A stretch of DNA of 64,000 bases from Spisula solida (taxonomy: Eukaryota; Mollusca; Bivalvia; Venerida; Mactridae): the NCBI GenBank assembly GCA_947247005.1, contig OX365949.1, positions 17,797,130-17,861,129 of the forward strand, read 5' to 3'. This document shows, piece by piece, positions 12,691 to 24,900 of this stretch (position 1 is its first letter; each line of letters begins with the position of its first letter). The translations under genes were made by a program, and so were the position numbers. A model generated the notes under the pieces. It was not told the origin of the DNA and did not search any database. It worked only from the letters and a program-made list of their open reading frames with translations.

Positions 12691-13687
12691 AGACATAATT
12701 AAACATACACTCAATCGGTCATAAGTAAGTAAGTCCAAAGTATATATGTAATAAAGTTTATTATAACAATGCAATTATCAAAATATGTGTTTGTAAAAAT
12801 ATTAAGCATAAAAGAACATCATATTAAGCATATCAGAGATTTTGACACAATCCTAGACCTTCTATTAGCATAATTTAACAGCGGATGTTTATAACCCCGG
12901 TTGTACGTTTTCATAAGCAGGGAGTATCGCAGAGACGCACAAGGAGTAATACAAACACAAATCTAACATAACGATATTGCACAAATTACTTGCGGAAATT
13001 AATATATTCAATGCAAGATAATTGTTATATGCATGTACTCCTGAATAAAGGTCAGGATCAAGCCAAATTCTCTGTATAGTCAAAATATACCAGATTTACA
13101 CAGAAGGATTAATATCTTAAAGACAATAACATAAATCAATACCGCAATCAGCACAATATTGAAGTTAGTGGCATACACTACAATAAGAAACATGATTTAT
13201 TTTCTTTGAATAAATCCAAGATGCTGATTTTAAATTAATTTCTCTTACTTGTTTAATAGTTACATGTATATATATATACACAGTAAAAATTACTTCCTGG
13301 TTTGTAAGGTATAGATCCAAAGCCTTAGACCCACTTATACCATTCTCCTTCACTAGAGTATTCTTCACCAGTGAACTTGACTAACCACTGATGTATGAGG
13401 ATGACTTATACAAATAACAAGGACAATAAAAAATCTCAATAATCAAACATCCAGACTCTCATGGCAAAGTACAGCAATAATAGTTAGATATACATGTACA
13501 CCTTTATCACATAAATACTGTGATCTTACATGTGAGAACAAATGACGGAACAATGTTCTCCCACTCGTGTGATAACAACAACGTGAAGCCACCAGCTTTT
13601 GGCGCGAAAACGTAACATCGTCGGCACAAATTAGTTATTTCTGACGTTTTGACTCGTTAACTATGGTAATGTGATAAAAAGAATCCT

Positions 13688-13824
13688 CCACTCATTGTCT
13701 TTGGGATCAACATTTCTTAAACTCGTCACGAAAACAAATTATAAAGCTTGCCAAAGGCTCGCTTAATAACCTGTGTTTTCCAGACTCGTTTAAGAAATGT
13801 CGATCTCCAAAGACAACTCATGAC
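13688..13824. mobile_element. Foldback (long inverted repeat) element
   Basis: Two arms pair over about 35 bases: CTCATTGTCTTTGGGATCAA and the following CATTTCTTAAACTCGT against GTTTAAGAAATGTCGATCTC then CAAAGACAACTCATGA. The short centre contains GCTTGCCAAAGGCTCGC. Similar in plan to 9772-9883 and 20309-20405. Confidence 0.7.
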
Positions 13825-14189
13825 GGATCCTATATATCTACTGGTAAAAACAAATATTTTCATACGTGAACCTGAAAGTCGATAGTTGAAACAAGCAAAG
13901 GGAAATAACCCCTACATGGCAGCAAACTGGCAAAACCTTAACAGGTCTATAATTCCATGTTTAAACATTTACACACATGATCATTGTTCAGTTTTAAAGC
14001 AATTAAAATTCGATACATCATTGTTTTTAACCATATTTGCTGACAGAACTACATGTATAACACACAAAAATTAATACACACAAATTCTTAAGCAAACATA
14101 AACAAGTAATTATGGTTAACACTCCTAAAACAACACAAAAGAAAATCATACAGACAAAGTGATACCAGTACTTGAGCATTATCAATGCC

Positions 14190-15330
14190 GGTGGACACAG
14201 TTTGATTGATCTACAGCTCAGGGCTGGTATTCACAAAGCATCTTAAGTGAAAACTTAAATATTTTGACTTAAGTCAATATTTTGTGCAGTTCATATGTCC
14301 CGCAATTTAAAAAATAATCTATGTTTTCTTAGTGATTATAGTAGCTGTTTACCTAATACTTCAAAACTATGTAAAATATTAAGCATCTTGATTTTCTTGC
14401 TTAGCTGATAAATCAAGATTTTAAGAAATTCCTAAGTTTTCTGCTAAGATGCTTTGTGAATACCAGCCCAGGTGTACAAAGTTTGATCGATCTACAGCTC
14501 AGGTGTTCACAGTTTGATCAGTCTACAGCTCAGGTATACACAGTTGACCAATCTACAGCTCAGGTGTACACAGTTTGATCGATCTACAGCTCAGGTGTAC
14601 ACAGTTTGATCGATCTACAGCTCAGGTGTACACAGTTTGATCGATCTACAGCTCAGGTATACACAGTTTGATCGATCTACAGCTCAGGTATACACAGTTT
14701 GACCAATCTACAGCTCAGGTATACACAGTTTGACCAATCTACAGCTCATGTGTACACAGTTTGATCGATCTACAGCTCAGGTGTACACAGTTTGATCGAT
14801 CTACAGCTCAGGTGTACACAGTTTGATCGATCTACAGCTCAGGTGTACACAGTTTGATCGATCTACAGCTCAGGCGTACACAGTTTGATCGATCTACAGC
14901 TCAGGTGTACACAGTTTGATCGATCTACAGCTCAGGTGTACACAGTTTGATCGATCTACAGCTCAGGTGTACACAGTTTGATCGATCTACAGCTCAGGTG
15001 TACAAAGTTTGATCGATCTACAGCTCAGGTGTACAAAGTTTGATCTATCTACAGCTCAGGTGTACAAAGTTTGATCGATCTACAGCTCAGGTGTTACAAA
15101 GTTTGATCGATCTACAGCTCAGGTGTTCACAGTTTGATCGATCTACAGCTCAGGTGTACCCAGTTTGATCGATCTACAGTTAATGTGTACACAGTTTGAT
15201 CTATCTATAGCTCAGCTCAGGTGTACACAGTTTGATCGATCTACAGTTCATGTGTACACAGTTTGATCAGAGTATCTACAGCTCAGCTCAGGTGTACAAA
15301 ATTCGATCAATCTACAGCTAAGCTATCAAA
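14190..15330. repeat. Minisatellite, ~30-bp unit
   Basis: Roughly 28 head-to-tail units close to GTGTACACAGTTTG plus ATCGATCTACAGCTCAG, highly homogenised in the middle (14550-15000) and decaying to the right, where GCTCAGCTCAG slippage occurs. Each typical unit contains GATCGATC and an E-box-like CAGGTG. A MITE splits the left end, leaving one unit at 14190-14221. Confidence 0.95.
14222..14468. mobile_element. TIR element (MITE), copy A, inside minisatellite
   Basis: Ends are inverted: GGCTGGTATTCACAAAGCAT on the left, ATGCTTTGTGAATACCAGCC on the right, with further subterminal matches (CTTAAGTGAAAACTTA / TAAGTTTTCTGCTAAG). Minisatellite sequence flanks both sides, with CAG at 14219-14221 and 14469-14471 as a likely 3-bp target duplication. 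A relative lies at 46261-46515. Confidence 0.88.
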
Positions 15331-15861
15331 GCATGCATGATTCCCTTATCTTATAACCCGTTTAAATTATATTTGCAGGGGGTACAGTAATGATAAAACA
15401 CAAAACTATCATATATTACATACTAAAGTTTTTAGTCAGAAAAATATAGCATCACACTCTTTGAGCATCAAGCAAGAAGGAATTTACAAACATCATGATC
15501 CCATTGCCAAACTGAACCGCCACCAAATTGCGCGATTAAGAGCTTTGCAACGTCTATGCAACGACACGATACCAGTAAGCAATGGTCACCGAAAGCATAC
15601 CATTTCTCAGCACTTTGCTAGGTGAGCGCTACCAAGCACATTGTTGTGTAACGGACTGCTTCGGTAGTGTATGATATTTTTCGTTCATCTGCTACTTTGG
15701 GCTTTTTTAAAGGCCCGCCATTTCCTATCATAGTACTATCTCAAGCTTGGTAGCGCTTTAGTAAGGCAACAGGCTCCATGTGTCTGTATGTAAATCACAG
15801 ATAATCACGAAAGGCAGTGTAAGCACTAGATAATAATTTCTTCTGTCATGCACCAAGTCTT

Positions 15862-15975
15862 CTAGCTGGACTTTAACTTCCCTGCTTCTCTCTCCTTCTT
15901 ACATTTCAACACTATACTGTCAAAACTAGCAAGATAAAACAGTCCAACAACTCGCAACAAACCCATCAACAGAAA
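15862..15975 (-). CDS. KDSR: KDSR exon 9 (C-terminus and stop)
   Basis: Thirty-seven codons plus TAG, residues 292-328: [18 protein letters not shown], then [19 protein letters not shown]. It matches the human C-terminal hydrophobic segment and basic tail; the human exon pattern LFRTIALFYLGSFDSIVRR is recognisable. No frame over 60 residues marks it; it was found by matching the family C-terminus. The acceptor TTTATTTCAG lies at the edge of a 49-bp tandem array that repeats the same acceptor-like sequence. Confidence 0.93.
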   Translation of the reverse strand, partial: FLLMGLLRVVGLFYLASFDSIVLKCKKEREAGKLKSS

Positions 15976-18900
15976 CTGAAATAAATTGTCATACAATGAT
16001 CAAAGGGGATTTACTCTACAAGAACTGAAATATATTGTCATACAGTGATCAAAGGGGATTTACTCTACAAGAACTGAAATACATTGTCATACAGTGATCA
16101 AAGGGGATTTACTCTACAAGAACTGAAATATATTGTGATACAGTGATCAAAGGCGAATAACTCTACCAGAACTGAAATTCTTGTCATACAGTGATCAAAA
16201 GGGAATAACTCTACAAGAACTGAAATACATTGTCATACAGTGGCCAATTAAAGAGGAATAACTCCATCAGTTTTAATGCAACACATTCATATTTGTATGT
16301 TTAATAGAGTTCAATGTCGTTTCTTAAAACTAATACAGATACATAATTAATTTTTATGTCCAAAATTTCACCTTCCTATGATTCCTGGACTTGTACCGAG
16401 ACCAGTACTAACTTACATTTCCACAGGAACCAGTAACTTCTCCACATGTGGAAGAAAATTGACCGCAACTCGGGCAACAAGTTGAACATGTGTATTGAAG
16501 TTATTGGCTAAGTTATGCAAAGGTAGAAAATATAGAACAACCATGAAATTAAACAAAGGGCAATAACTTATTTATATCAGAGAAGGTGGAGTTATGGTAC
16601 TTGTACTATATATCTAACATCTACAGACTTTGAACATGTGTGCCAAGTTAATGGACAGTCCAAGCAGAGTCAGAATTTAATTTTTGGTGCACCATTTCAA
16701 AATATGTGTTGTCAAAATTTCATCTTAAAAACTGAAAATATTACTACTAAAACTGTTTTAAGATATCAAAATAATAAAAGTAATCAAATATAACTAGTAA
16801 AATAGAAGGGAACAAAAATTATTTTTTCAGGTATGGTTTACATATAGTATGAGGCAATGAATGTATAAGATATGCATATTTGGTGTATGTAGTAGCTCAC
16901 CTCTTGTATGACTTTGAGTAAAGATGTAGCAGGTGCCATACCAGCACTGATAGTAGCTAACAACCATCCATCTAAACCTTGATAACTTATAAACTCTCCT
17001 TTCTGAAACAACAACAACATATATCAACAGTTTACATCATAATTTCATTGTAAATTGACTGATATATTCAGTGCACAAATCATGTTAATGATGTAATATG
17101 CCCATAAACACATGGTTTTGTTCAAAATTATTGCATGGGTAAAATTAGAAATAGCGAGTGCATATTTTACCTGACACATTCTTTTACGCGGTTCAAAAAA
17201 GTTCTTTCATTTATATCGGGTAAGCATGAAAATAACCGATATTCAACGGTGTTCAAATATAAGTGGGGCACCTCTATAAGGGACATTATTATCAGTAACT
17301 CACCAAAGAATCGTCCACGATAGTTGTAGCTACATCCTTAGGATTCAACAGCCCAGCAGTCTCAGATATCAGCTGGGTTTCTCTAGGCTGAAATACACAA
17401 ACATGTCCTGGATAACATCAAGATTTTTTGCCATACATTTCTACCATTAAGATTTAATATACAAAAAATATTTGTAGCTTATTCAGTGTCATATATTGTT
17501 TTCATCCTCAATTTTAGCTTGACTTTTCAAACAAGAGGATCATAGATCCTGGGGCGCTCACCTGCTAAACATGGCCAAACTTTGAACTTGACCCTTAAGG
17601 TCATCAAGATAAACATTTTGACTAAACTTGATGAAGGTTAAAGCAAAACTGAGGCCTCCAGAATGTTAAAAAGGTTTTGCTATTATTTGACATATTGACC
17701 TAGTTTTTTACCCACATGACCCAACTTCAAACGTGACCTTAAGGTCGCACTTAACATTAAGGTCATCCAGATAAACATTTGACCAAACTTCATGATGATT
17801 GAAGCAAAAATGTGGCCTCCAGAGTGTTTACAAGGTTTTCCTATTATTTGACATATTGACCTAGTTTTTGACCCCACTTGATCCAACTTTAAACTTTGCC
17901 TAGATTTCTTTCAGATACAACTACTGACCAAGTTTTGTGAAGATCAAAGCAAAAATGTGGCCTCCAGAGTGTTAACAAGGTTTTCCTATTATTTGACCTT
18001 ATGACCAAGTTTTTGACCCCACATGACCCAACTTCAAACTTGACCTAGATTTCATTGAGATACAACTACTGACCAAGTTTGGTGAAGATCAAAGAAAAAT
18101 TGAAAGTGCTAGAGTGTTAACAGTGAAAAGTTTAACGGACTGACAGACGGACGACGGAAGACGGACAAAAAACAATCACAAAAGCTCACCTTGCCACTTT
18201 GTGGCAGGTGAGCTAAAAAAAGTAGAGCTATTGTCGTGACCGGATCATGTGCATCTGCGTGTGCGTTGGTTAAGTTTATTGTCAGAGTCATTTGATCAAA
18301 GTCTATCAAAGGTATCCACTTGAAATTCTACATACTATTAGTTATTCACCATCACTAAGGCAGTTCATACATACTAGGCTGGTAACCCTGTGACCTATAT
18401 TTATGAGTTATCTGCCCTTATAACTCTTTTTGCACTCACAGATGAGCCAGGTTACTATCAAGTACAAGAAAGTCGAGCGTCCAGAACTCTTAGGCTGTGT
18501 TCTTGTTATGTTTGTGCTTGTGCCTTGAAATCTGTGTCTGTGTGTTCTTTTTTGCGCCTTTTACACTCAGCAGTTTCTGTTAAATATGACCTTTCTTGTC
18601 TGATTTGTTTTTATCTTTTAATGCCACAATTATCTTCCACTTTCGGTTATAACTAAAATTAGTTAATATATAAACAAGTTTGCTGGCTGACTGGAGTTGA
18701 ACTCTGACTAGAAGAGGATGCTCTTACACAATGTCATTGAGGCAGGCTTTCATTTGCAGTGGTATAATCATGTGTTAAAAATATTATCACAAAGAATAAA
18801 GTAAGTATCATACAAACAGTCTGATATTAACCAAATGTTTGAACATTATTACCTTGCCTTGAAGTTCTTGTTGAAATCCCGGGGTATCTGTATCTGGTGG

Positions 18901-21900
18901 GAAGGCTACAGTAACTCTTATATTGTATGGAGTCAACTAAAATAAACAATCCTTACATAAACATAATTATCATTAATTATCAATTAATTTCTATGAGTAT
19001 CAGCCATATTTATCTTAAAGATTGACAGGGAATGGTAAACCATTGAACAATTTGTTCCAACATCAATTGTGGTTCAATTTGAGGAAATGGCTTTTTGATA
19101 ATTTTAATTTTGTAAAGTTTGTACCAAGTTAGATAAAAAAATTGTTAATTATTTATTTTCTGTTATGGTCCCCTAAAATGTGGCTATGTAGATGGATAAC
19201 AGCAAATATATAGCTTAGAATGAAAAGGTCATAAGTGCTACTTATGACCTTATAAGACCCATGCATATTCGAAATCTGCAGCACAAGAGCCTATTTTCAT
19301 GAAAATCAGAACAGGTCATGTTGACGTACAAACTGAAGTTGAAAAAGCTTGTTTTACCATAAATAAAGAGTAGTTCTCAGACAGTTTTTTCTAGTTTTCT
19401 CAAATTGCATTTTTGTACATACGACCTTCTTCTTCTATGAAAGCAATATATGCTCCAATCCCTGGTAATGATGGCACTTGCATGCATGCGTTTTTTCTGT
19501 TTTTCTTTTCCAGTGGACCATATTGATAATTGATATTATTGTCAAATATGTAATCATCAATAAATAAAGTCATCAGTATCATTGTTATTGTCTTATGGTC
19601 AAACCTGTAACAAAAACAATCTCTCCTTACCTCCATTTGTAAAGCTTCAGCCATTCCCCTGAGAGCAAACTTAGAACCAGAATATGCAGAGAATCCAAAC
19701 AATCCAATCTGACCGGCCTGTGAGGAGAGAAAGACAACCCTGCCTTGTTGTTGTTGCACCATAGTATCTACACACGCCTTTGTAGTAAATACTGCACTAT
19801 AATAATTAGCTTCCATCATTTTCTGAAATAAGCAAGTAACACAGTTATAGTAATATTTACTTGGTAGTTAAGTTATCCATGAAGTTTTGTTAAAATCTGA
19901 GCAATGGTTCATGAGAAATAGCGCAGACGAAAATAAAGTATAAAGTTTAAGTGCAAATCTTCTAAGGGGCATAACCGTGTGAATAATCAGCCAACCGAAC
20001 GTGCTGACGATATGCACATCTCCACTTGGTAGTGAAGCTATCCATGAAATTTGTTAAAATCCGAGCAGTGGTTCTTGAGAAACAGCCCGGACAAGAAAGT
20101 GGGAAGAACATACACTTCGGTCACTATATGCTCCCCCGAATATCTCGGGGGAGCATAATAAACAAACGAGTTCTGCTGCTGAAAGTACTTTGATAAGGTT
20201 GTCAGGAAAGGAAACACCATTTCCAATACGGTGATCGATTAACCGGTTCAATTTCATACAAACAATTGACTGGTTTTAGAATTTTGAAATTGTCCCGGTC
20301 CTAGTATAGGTTAGAGTTTATTAAATGTTTTCTTCAAAGATTTAAACCTTAGCAAGCGATAGCGAAGCATGGTTTATAATCTTGAAGAAAACGTTTAAAC
20401 TCTAACTGACTTAGTGTTTGTCCCACCCACAATTGCAAAAACCACAAGAAACATGAGTTTTGCGTGCCTCTACATTGGTCAGTGCATTGAAAATGGGCGT
20501 GAAATAATCTTGTTAATAGTCAAATGGACGGCCACACTTTGAGGGGGTGTCTGACAATAGAATGTGTGTAGGATGTTCTTTACTGATGCCACTCATTAAT
20601 AGTTTTAATTAAAATTGTTAAAACCACATGTTATTGCTTGCACGAAGAGGCGCGTTCTAGGTTTGCATGTGCAGTGACTACAAATTACTTCTTGGTGAAG
20701 ATGCATTATTTTGAGAAATAGAACGTTCTGCAGGGATTAGACGACGGAAGTCAAGCCTGTTGATTGGTCGAAAAAGTTGTGCAAACACTTAATACTGTAA
20801 GTGTGGGAATCATTTTCTTACCTTAAAGTCATTTGCATTTAAATCTTGAAAAGAACGACTTATTGATGTACCAGCTGAATTAACTACCATAAATACCGGA
20901 CCCAGTTTTTCCTCAGCCTACAATACAGGGATAAATGCATGTGATACACATTATAGCTGAGCAGTACTTAGAAATATACATGCACAGTCAAGTCTTGATA
21001 TAACAACATCAGTATATCGATATAACAACATTGCTGTACTGACAATTTCATGAACTGACATCATTTTATGGGGAGAAAAGTTTTAAAATGCTCTTGTTAT
21101 TAATTCAGTATACTGACATATTCACTACTAACAACGACTTTTGCTTGGGAACAAACAGCTTCGTAGTACATTAATGTATCAGGACCTGACTGTAATTGGT
21201 GATTTGGTAAGTAGTGAGGTGACTTAAAGGTGACCAAAAAGTCACTAAACATGCAGTACAACTTCTTGAAATAACGTCTTAAGGCAGCAACCTCCCAGTG
21301 ACTGAACTTAAAAGTAATAATGGCAGCCACTGTAACTTGACATATTTATTGATATAATTATTCCTTGGGGATTAAATTTTGCGGTTGACGTCATTAATGA
21401 ATTTAAATCCCCCGCAAATATTAATGATTTTACAGTATACACATACCTCTTTAACAGCTTTCCTTACATCATCATAGTTAGTTGACAGGTCAACAGATAT
21501 ACACTGAACTTTACAACCAGACTGTAACTTCTGTTGAATTTCTGTCTTTGCTTCTTCAAGTCGTAACTAGATTTAAATATATGTAGGCTTTAAAGGCACA
21601 TGTAAAATTTTTTTACTAATTAAAAGGACATTCAGTGAGGAAGGCTTTTAAGCACATATTATAATTTTATTAAAGGACATTCAGTGAGGAAGGCTTTAAG
21701 CACATATTATATTTTTACTAAAGGACATTCAGTGAGGAAGGCTTTAAAGGCACATATTTTTACTTAAGGACATTCAGTGAGGAAGGCTTTAAAGGCACAT
21801 ATTATATTTTTACTAAAGGACATTCAGTGACGAATGTTTTAAAGGCATATATATTTTTACTAAAGGACATTCAGTGAGTATCTTTTCCGACAAGCGTTTT

Positions 21901-24900
21901 ATACAGTTCGTTTATTCCCTGTTTCTCAACAATTTTCAGCTGTATACGACAGCTGATTCATCCTTTCTCTTCCACAAGGAACCAGCAACATGAGGAGGCA
22001 AATTTCATGAAAAGGCATGACCTGCTGCAAAAGTGAATCAAACAATGATTGCCGAGATACAAATGTAGTCTAGCTGAATCATGCCACAATCCTTGCGTAA
22101 CAACATCATTGTTGCCATTACAAGGAGTACAATGTAGCTGCTTAGACTAGAGAAAGACAATTCAATAGTATCCTTGCTCTTACATGTAATGCAATGGCAC
22201 AGTTTCCTGTTGACATAAAATGTTGGAATCAAGGCCATAAAACTAGGATCTAATTCACAAGGATTAACTTCCAATTGATTGAAGTTGTGGTATTTCCAGT
22301 GATAAGGCTCCTGACCTATGCCGGAGGAGACACATCAGATTGGTCACAATGTATAGCCTATTAGGGGTGGTCCGATGCATCAAAATATCGATGCATTGCG
22401 ATTCCGAGTGTCCCGATAGTATGGATCGATAGTAAAAGTCTCGATCCAATAACTATCGCCGATAGTTAGCCCAACTATCGATAGTTATGATAGTTTCCTT
22501 TTTATAAATAAAGGTTATTATTAATTTTAAAAAACATTCGTTTTCGCATCAAAACAACCACAATGGACCAATATCGCATTAATTTTAATAATCTATTTCT
22601 GTCAAATTCATTTTAAATCATTTCCAAAAATAGTAGATTTGTATGTTGTAAAAAAAATGATATCTTACACAGTGCAAAATTGCATTTACAAGTTAATCTC
22701 TGGTTTTCAAATCTTGGCAATAACTATTGCAATAGTATCGCAATAGTTTCCAGCAATACAATAGTATCGCAATAGTACTTTCAGCAATAGCAATAGTATT
22801 GCAATAGTCAAAACTGGACTCAATAGTCACCCCTATAGCCTATAACTCTTTACTTTTTTCTTCCTAACTTTTACTGAATAGCAACAGCCCGCTGCCCATA
22901 TCTCTTCTAACTTCTCCTATCACTTCCTTCTCGCAAACCTGGATATAATGATCATAATAACACAACTAGTGATTTCAGCTATATACAAATAGTGGAAACC
23001 ATGGTGTGCACAAACTGCAGATAAAACGCAGCTACAGCTAAATAACTTCAATGTGCAAATATTTTCTGAGGACGAAAATAGTGCAGCAGATAATGTCTTG
23101 AGGTGTTGTCAAAAGCGTAATATTGGCAATGGTAGAATCGAAATAATGAGTATGTACCTGACAGTAACCTGTACGTGTTTTATTGATGAATAAAGCACTA
23201 TCACTTGTTCGGATGCGTACATTAAATCAACCATGCTATGCACTCATGATTTAATTACTACACATCCGAACTTGTTACTGTACTTTATTCTACTATAAAA
23301 CACAGATACATATTTTTTTATTTCTTAAGTAATGACAGCTTCAAATATTATCATAAGTTTAATATTTAACTGCTACAAAAACATTGAAACAATTGTTACC
23401 TTATTTCTTGCCAGTATAGTCACATTAGCTCCTCTCTCAGCCACTAACATAGCAATAGCTTTACCAATACCACTTGATCCTCCTGTCACCTAGAATAGAG
23501 TGAATTAATGCAAGTTCTGATCATTTGGTGATTTACATTGAATTGCCCACAGGTAACTGCATTGCCAATCTCATTAAAATCAGACCCTAGCATTTGCTCC
23601 ATTTCTTTACGCTGTTCGAGATCTGACTATACTCTGTTCAAATGACCATTCTAGCACACAATGACGTCACATAGCATCAGCAGTGTTTCACTGCACTTTC
23701 AGATTTGTAAAAGCAGCGATTTAATTGGATGACGTAAAGTTCATATCGACATGACCCCACACAAAGTGTCATCAGATCCTATATCAGGGTAAAGTAGTGA
23801 AGCGTAATAGGGGTCTGATTTTAATGAGATTGCTGCATTGCTCACAGAGAGTACCGTAAAAAGAAAAAAAATTGTAAGATCTTTATTGAACAATAAAGGC
23901 CCATAAGATGGGAAATTGACAAGACAATCACTAAGGTGCATTTTGTTTTTCATAGTTTATGGCAGCCACATTTATGTATACATATTCAATTCATCTATAT
24001 AAGGCTATGGTTGAACAAAAACCAACCCAATGGGCCCTAGGTCGCTTACCCGTCACAAAAGTTCATGAAGGCCCACATGGTGACGTTAGAAATCATTTAC
24101 AACTTCAAAGAATCGAGTAAACGCAGCCTCAGTGGCATGAACAAGGTTATTTTTAAATTTATAGTATAATAGTCCTTTCCAGTTTAACCTTGTTATTTAC
24201 ATCAGATAACCCATATGGACAGATAAGACCAAAATTGTGACCTCTAGTGCCTTAATACACAAAGTTTTTCTTTGATTAGAACAGGTGACCTATTTTCGAC
24301 CCCGGTTGACCCAATATGGAACTTGACCTTATATAGTTGAGATTATCATTGTGACAACTTTTCATAAAGATTAAGTCAAAAGTGTGATGGCTAGTGACTA
24401 CACAAAGTTTTTCTAAGATTTGACTAAGTGACCTCGTTTTTGACCCCACTAGACCAAGTTTTGAACTTGACCTAGATTTCATTTAGACAAACATTCTGAC
24501 CAGGTCCAAATGAGATTGGGTCATAATTGTGATCTCTAATGAGTTCACAAGCTTTTTCTAACATTTGACCTAGTGACATAGTTTTGAACCCACATGACCC
24601 AGTTTCAAACTTGACCTAGATTTCATAGAGACAACATTCTAACCAAGTTTCAAGAAGATTGGGTCATATTTGTGTCCTATAATGTGTTCACAATCTTTTT
24701 CTAAGATTTGACCTAGTGACCTAGTTTTTGACCCCCACATGACCCAGTTCAAACTTGACCTATATTTAAACATACATTCTGAACATGTTATATGAAGATT
24801 GGTCCACATTTGTGTCCTTTAATGTGTTCACAAGCTTTTTCTAAGATTTGACCTAGTGACCTAGTTTTTGACCCCACATGATGCAGTTTTGGACCTGACC

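Larger units (their letters stand above)
12720..15861 (-). other. Downstream flank / possible 3' UTR of KDSR
   Basis: No coding sequence after the stop codon. AATAAA hexamers on this strand occur near 13198 and 12751, but none lies within the first few hundred bases after the stop, so the polyadenylation site is unresolved. The stretch holds a minisatellite (14190-15330), a MITE inside it and a foldback element. Whether any of it is transcribed cannot be judged from sequence. Confidence 0.35.

Noticed and set aside
14471..15330. CRISPR-like array
   Set aside because: Units are contiguous direct repeats without unique spacers, in a eukaryotic genome.
19400..19630. C-terminal extension of the KDSR exon 5 frame
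   Set aside because: It follows a canonical donor and runs into a TIR element; the conserved protein continues in exon 6.
20127..20157. Rho-independent terminator-like hairpin
   Set aside because: The context is an intron of an animal gene; the hairpin is more likely part of an old repeat.
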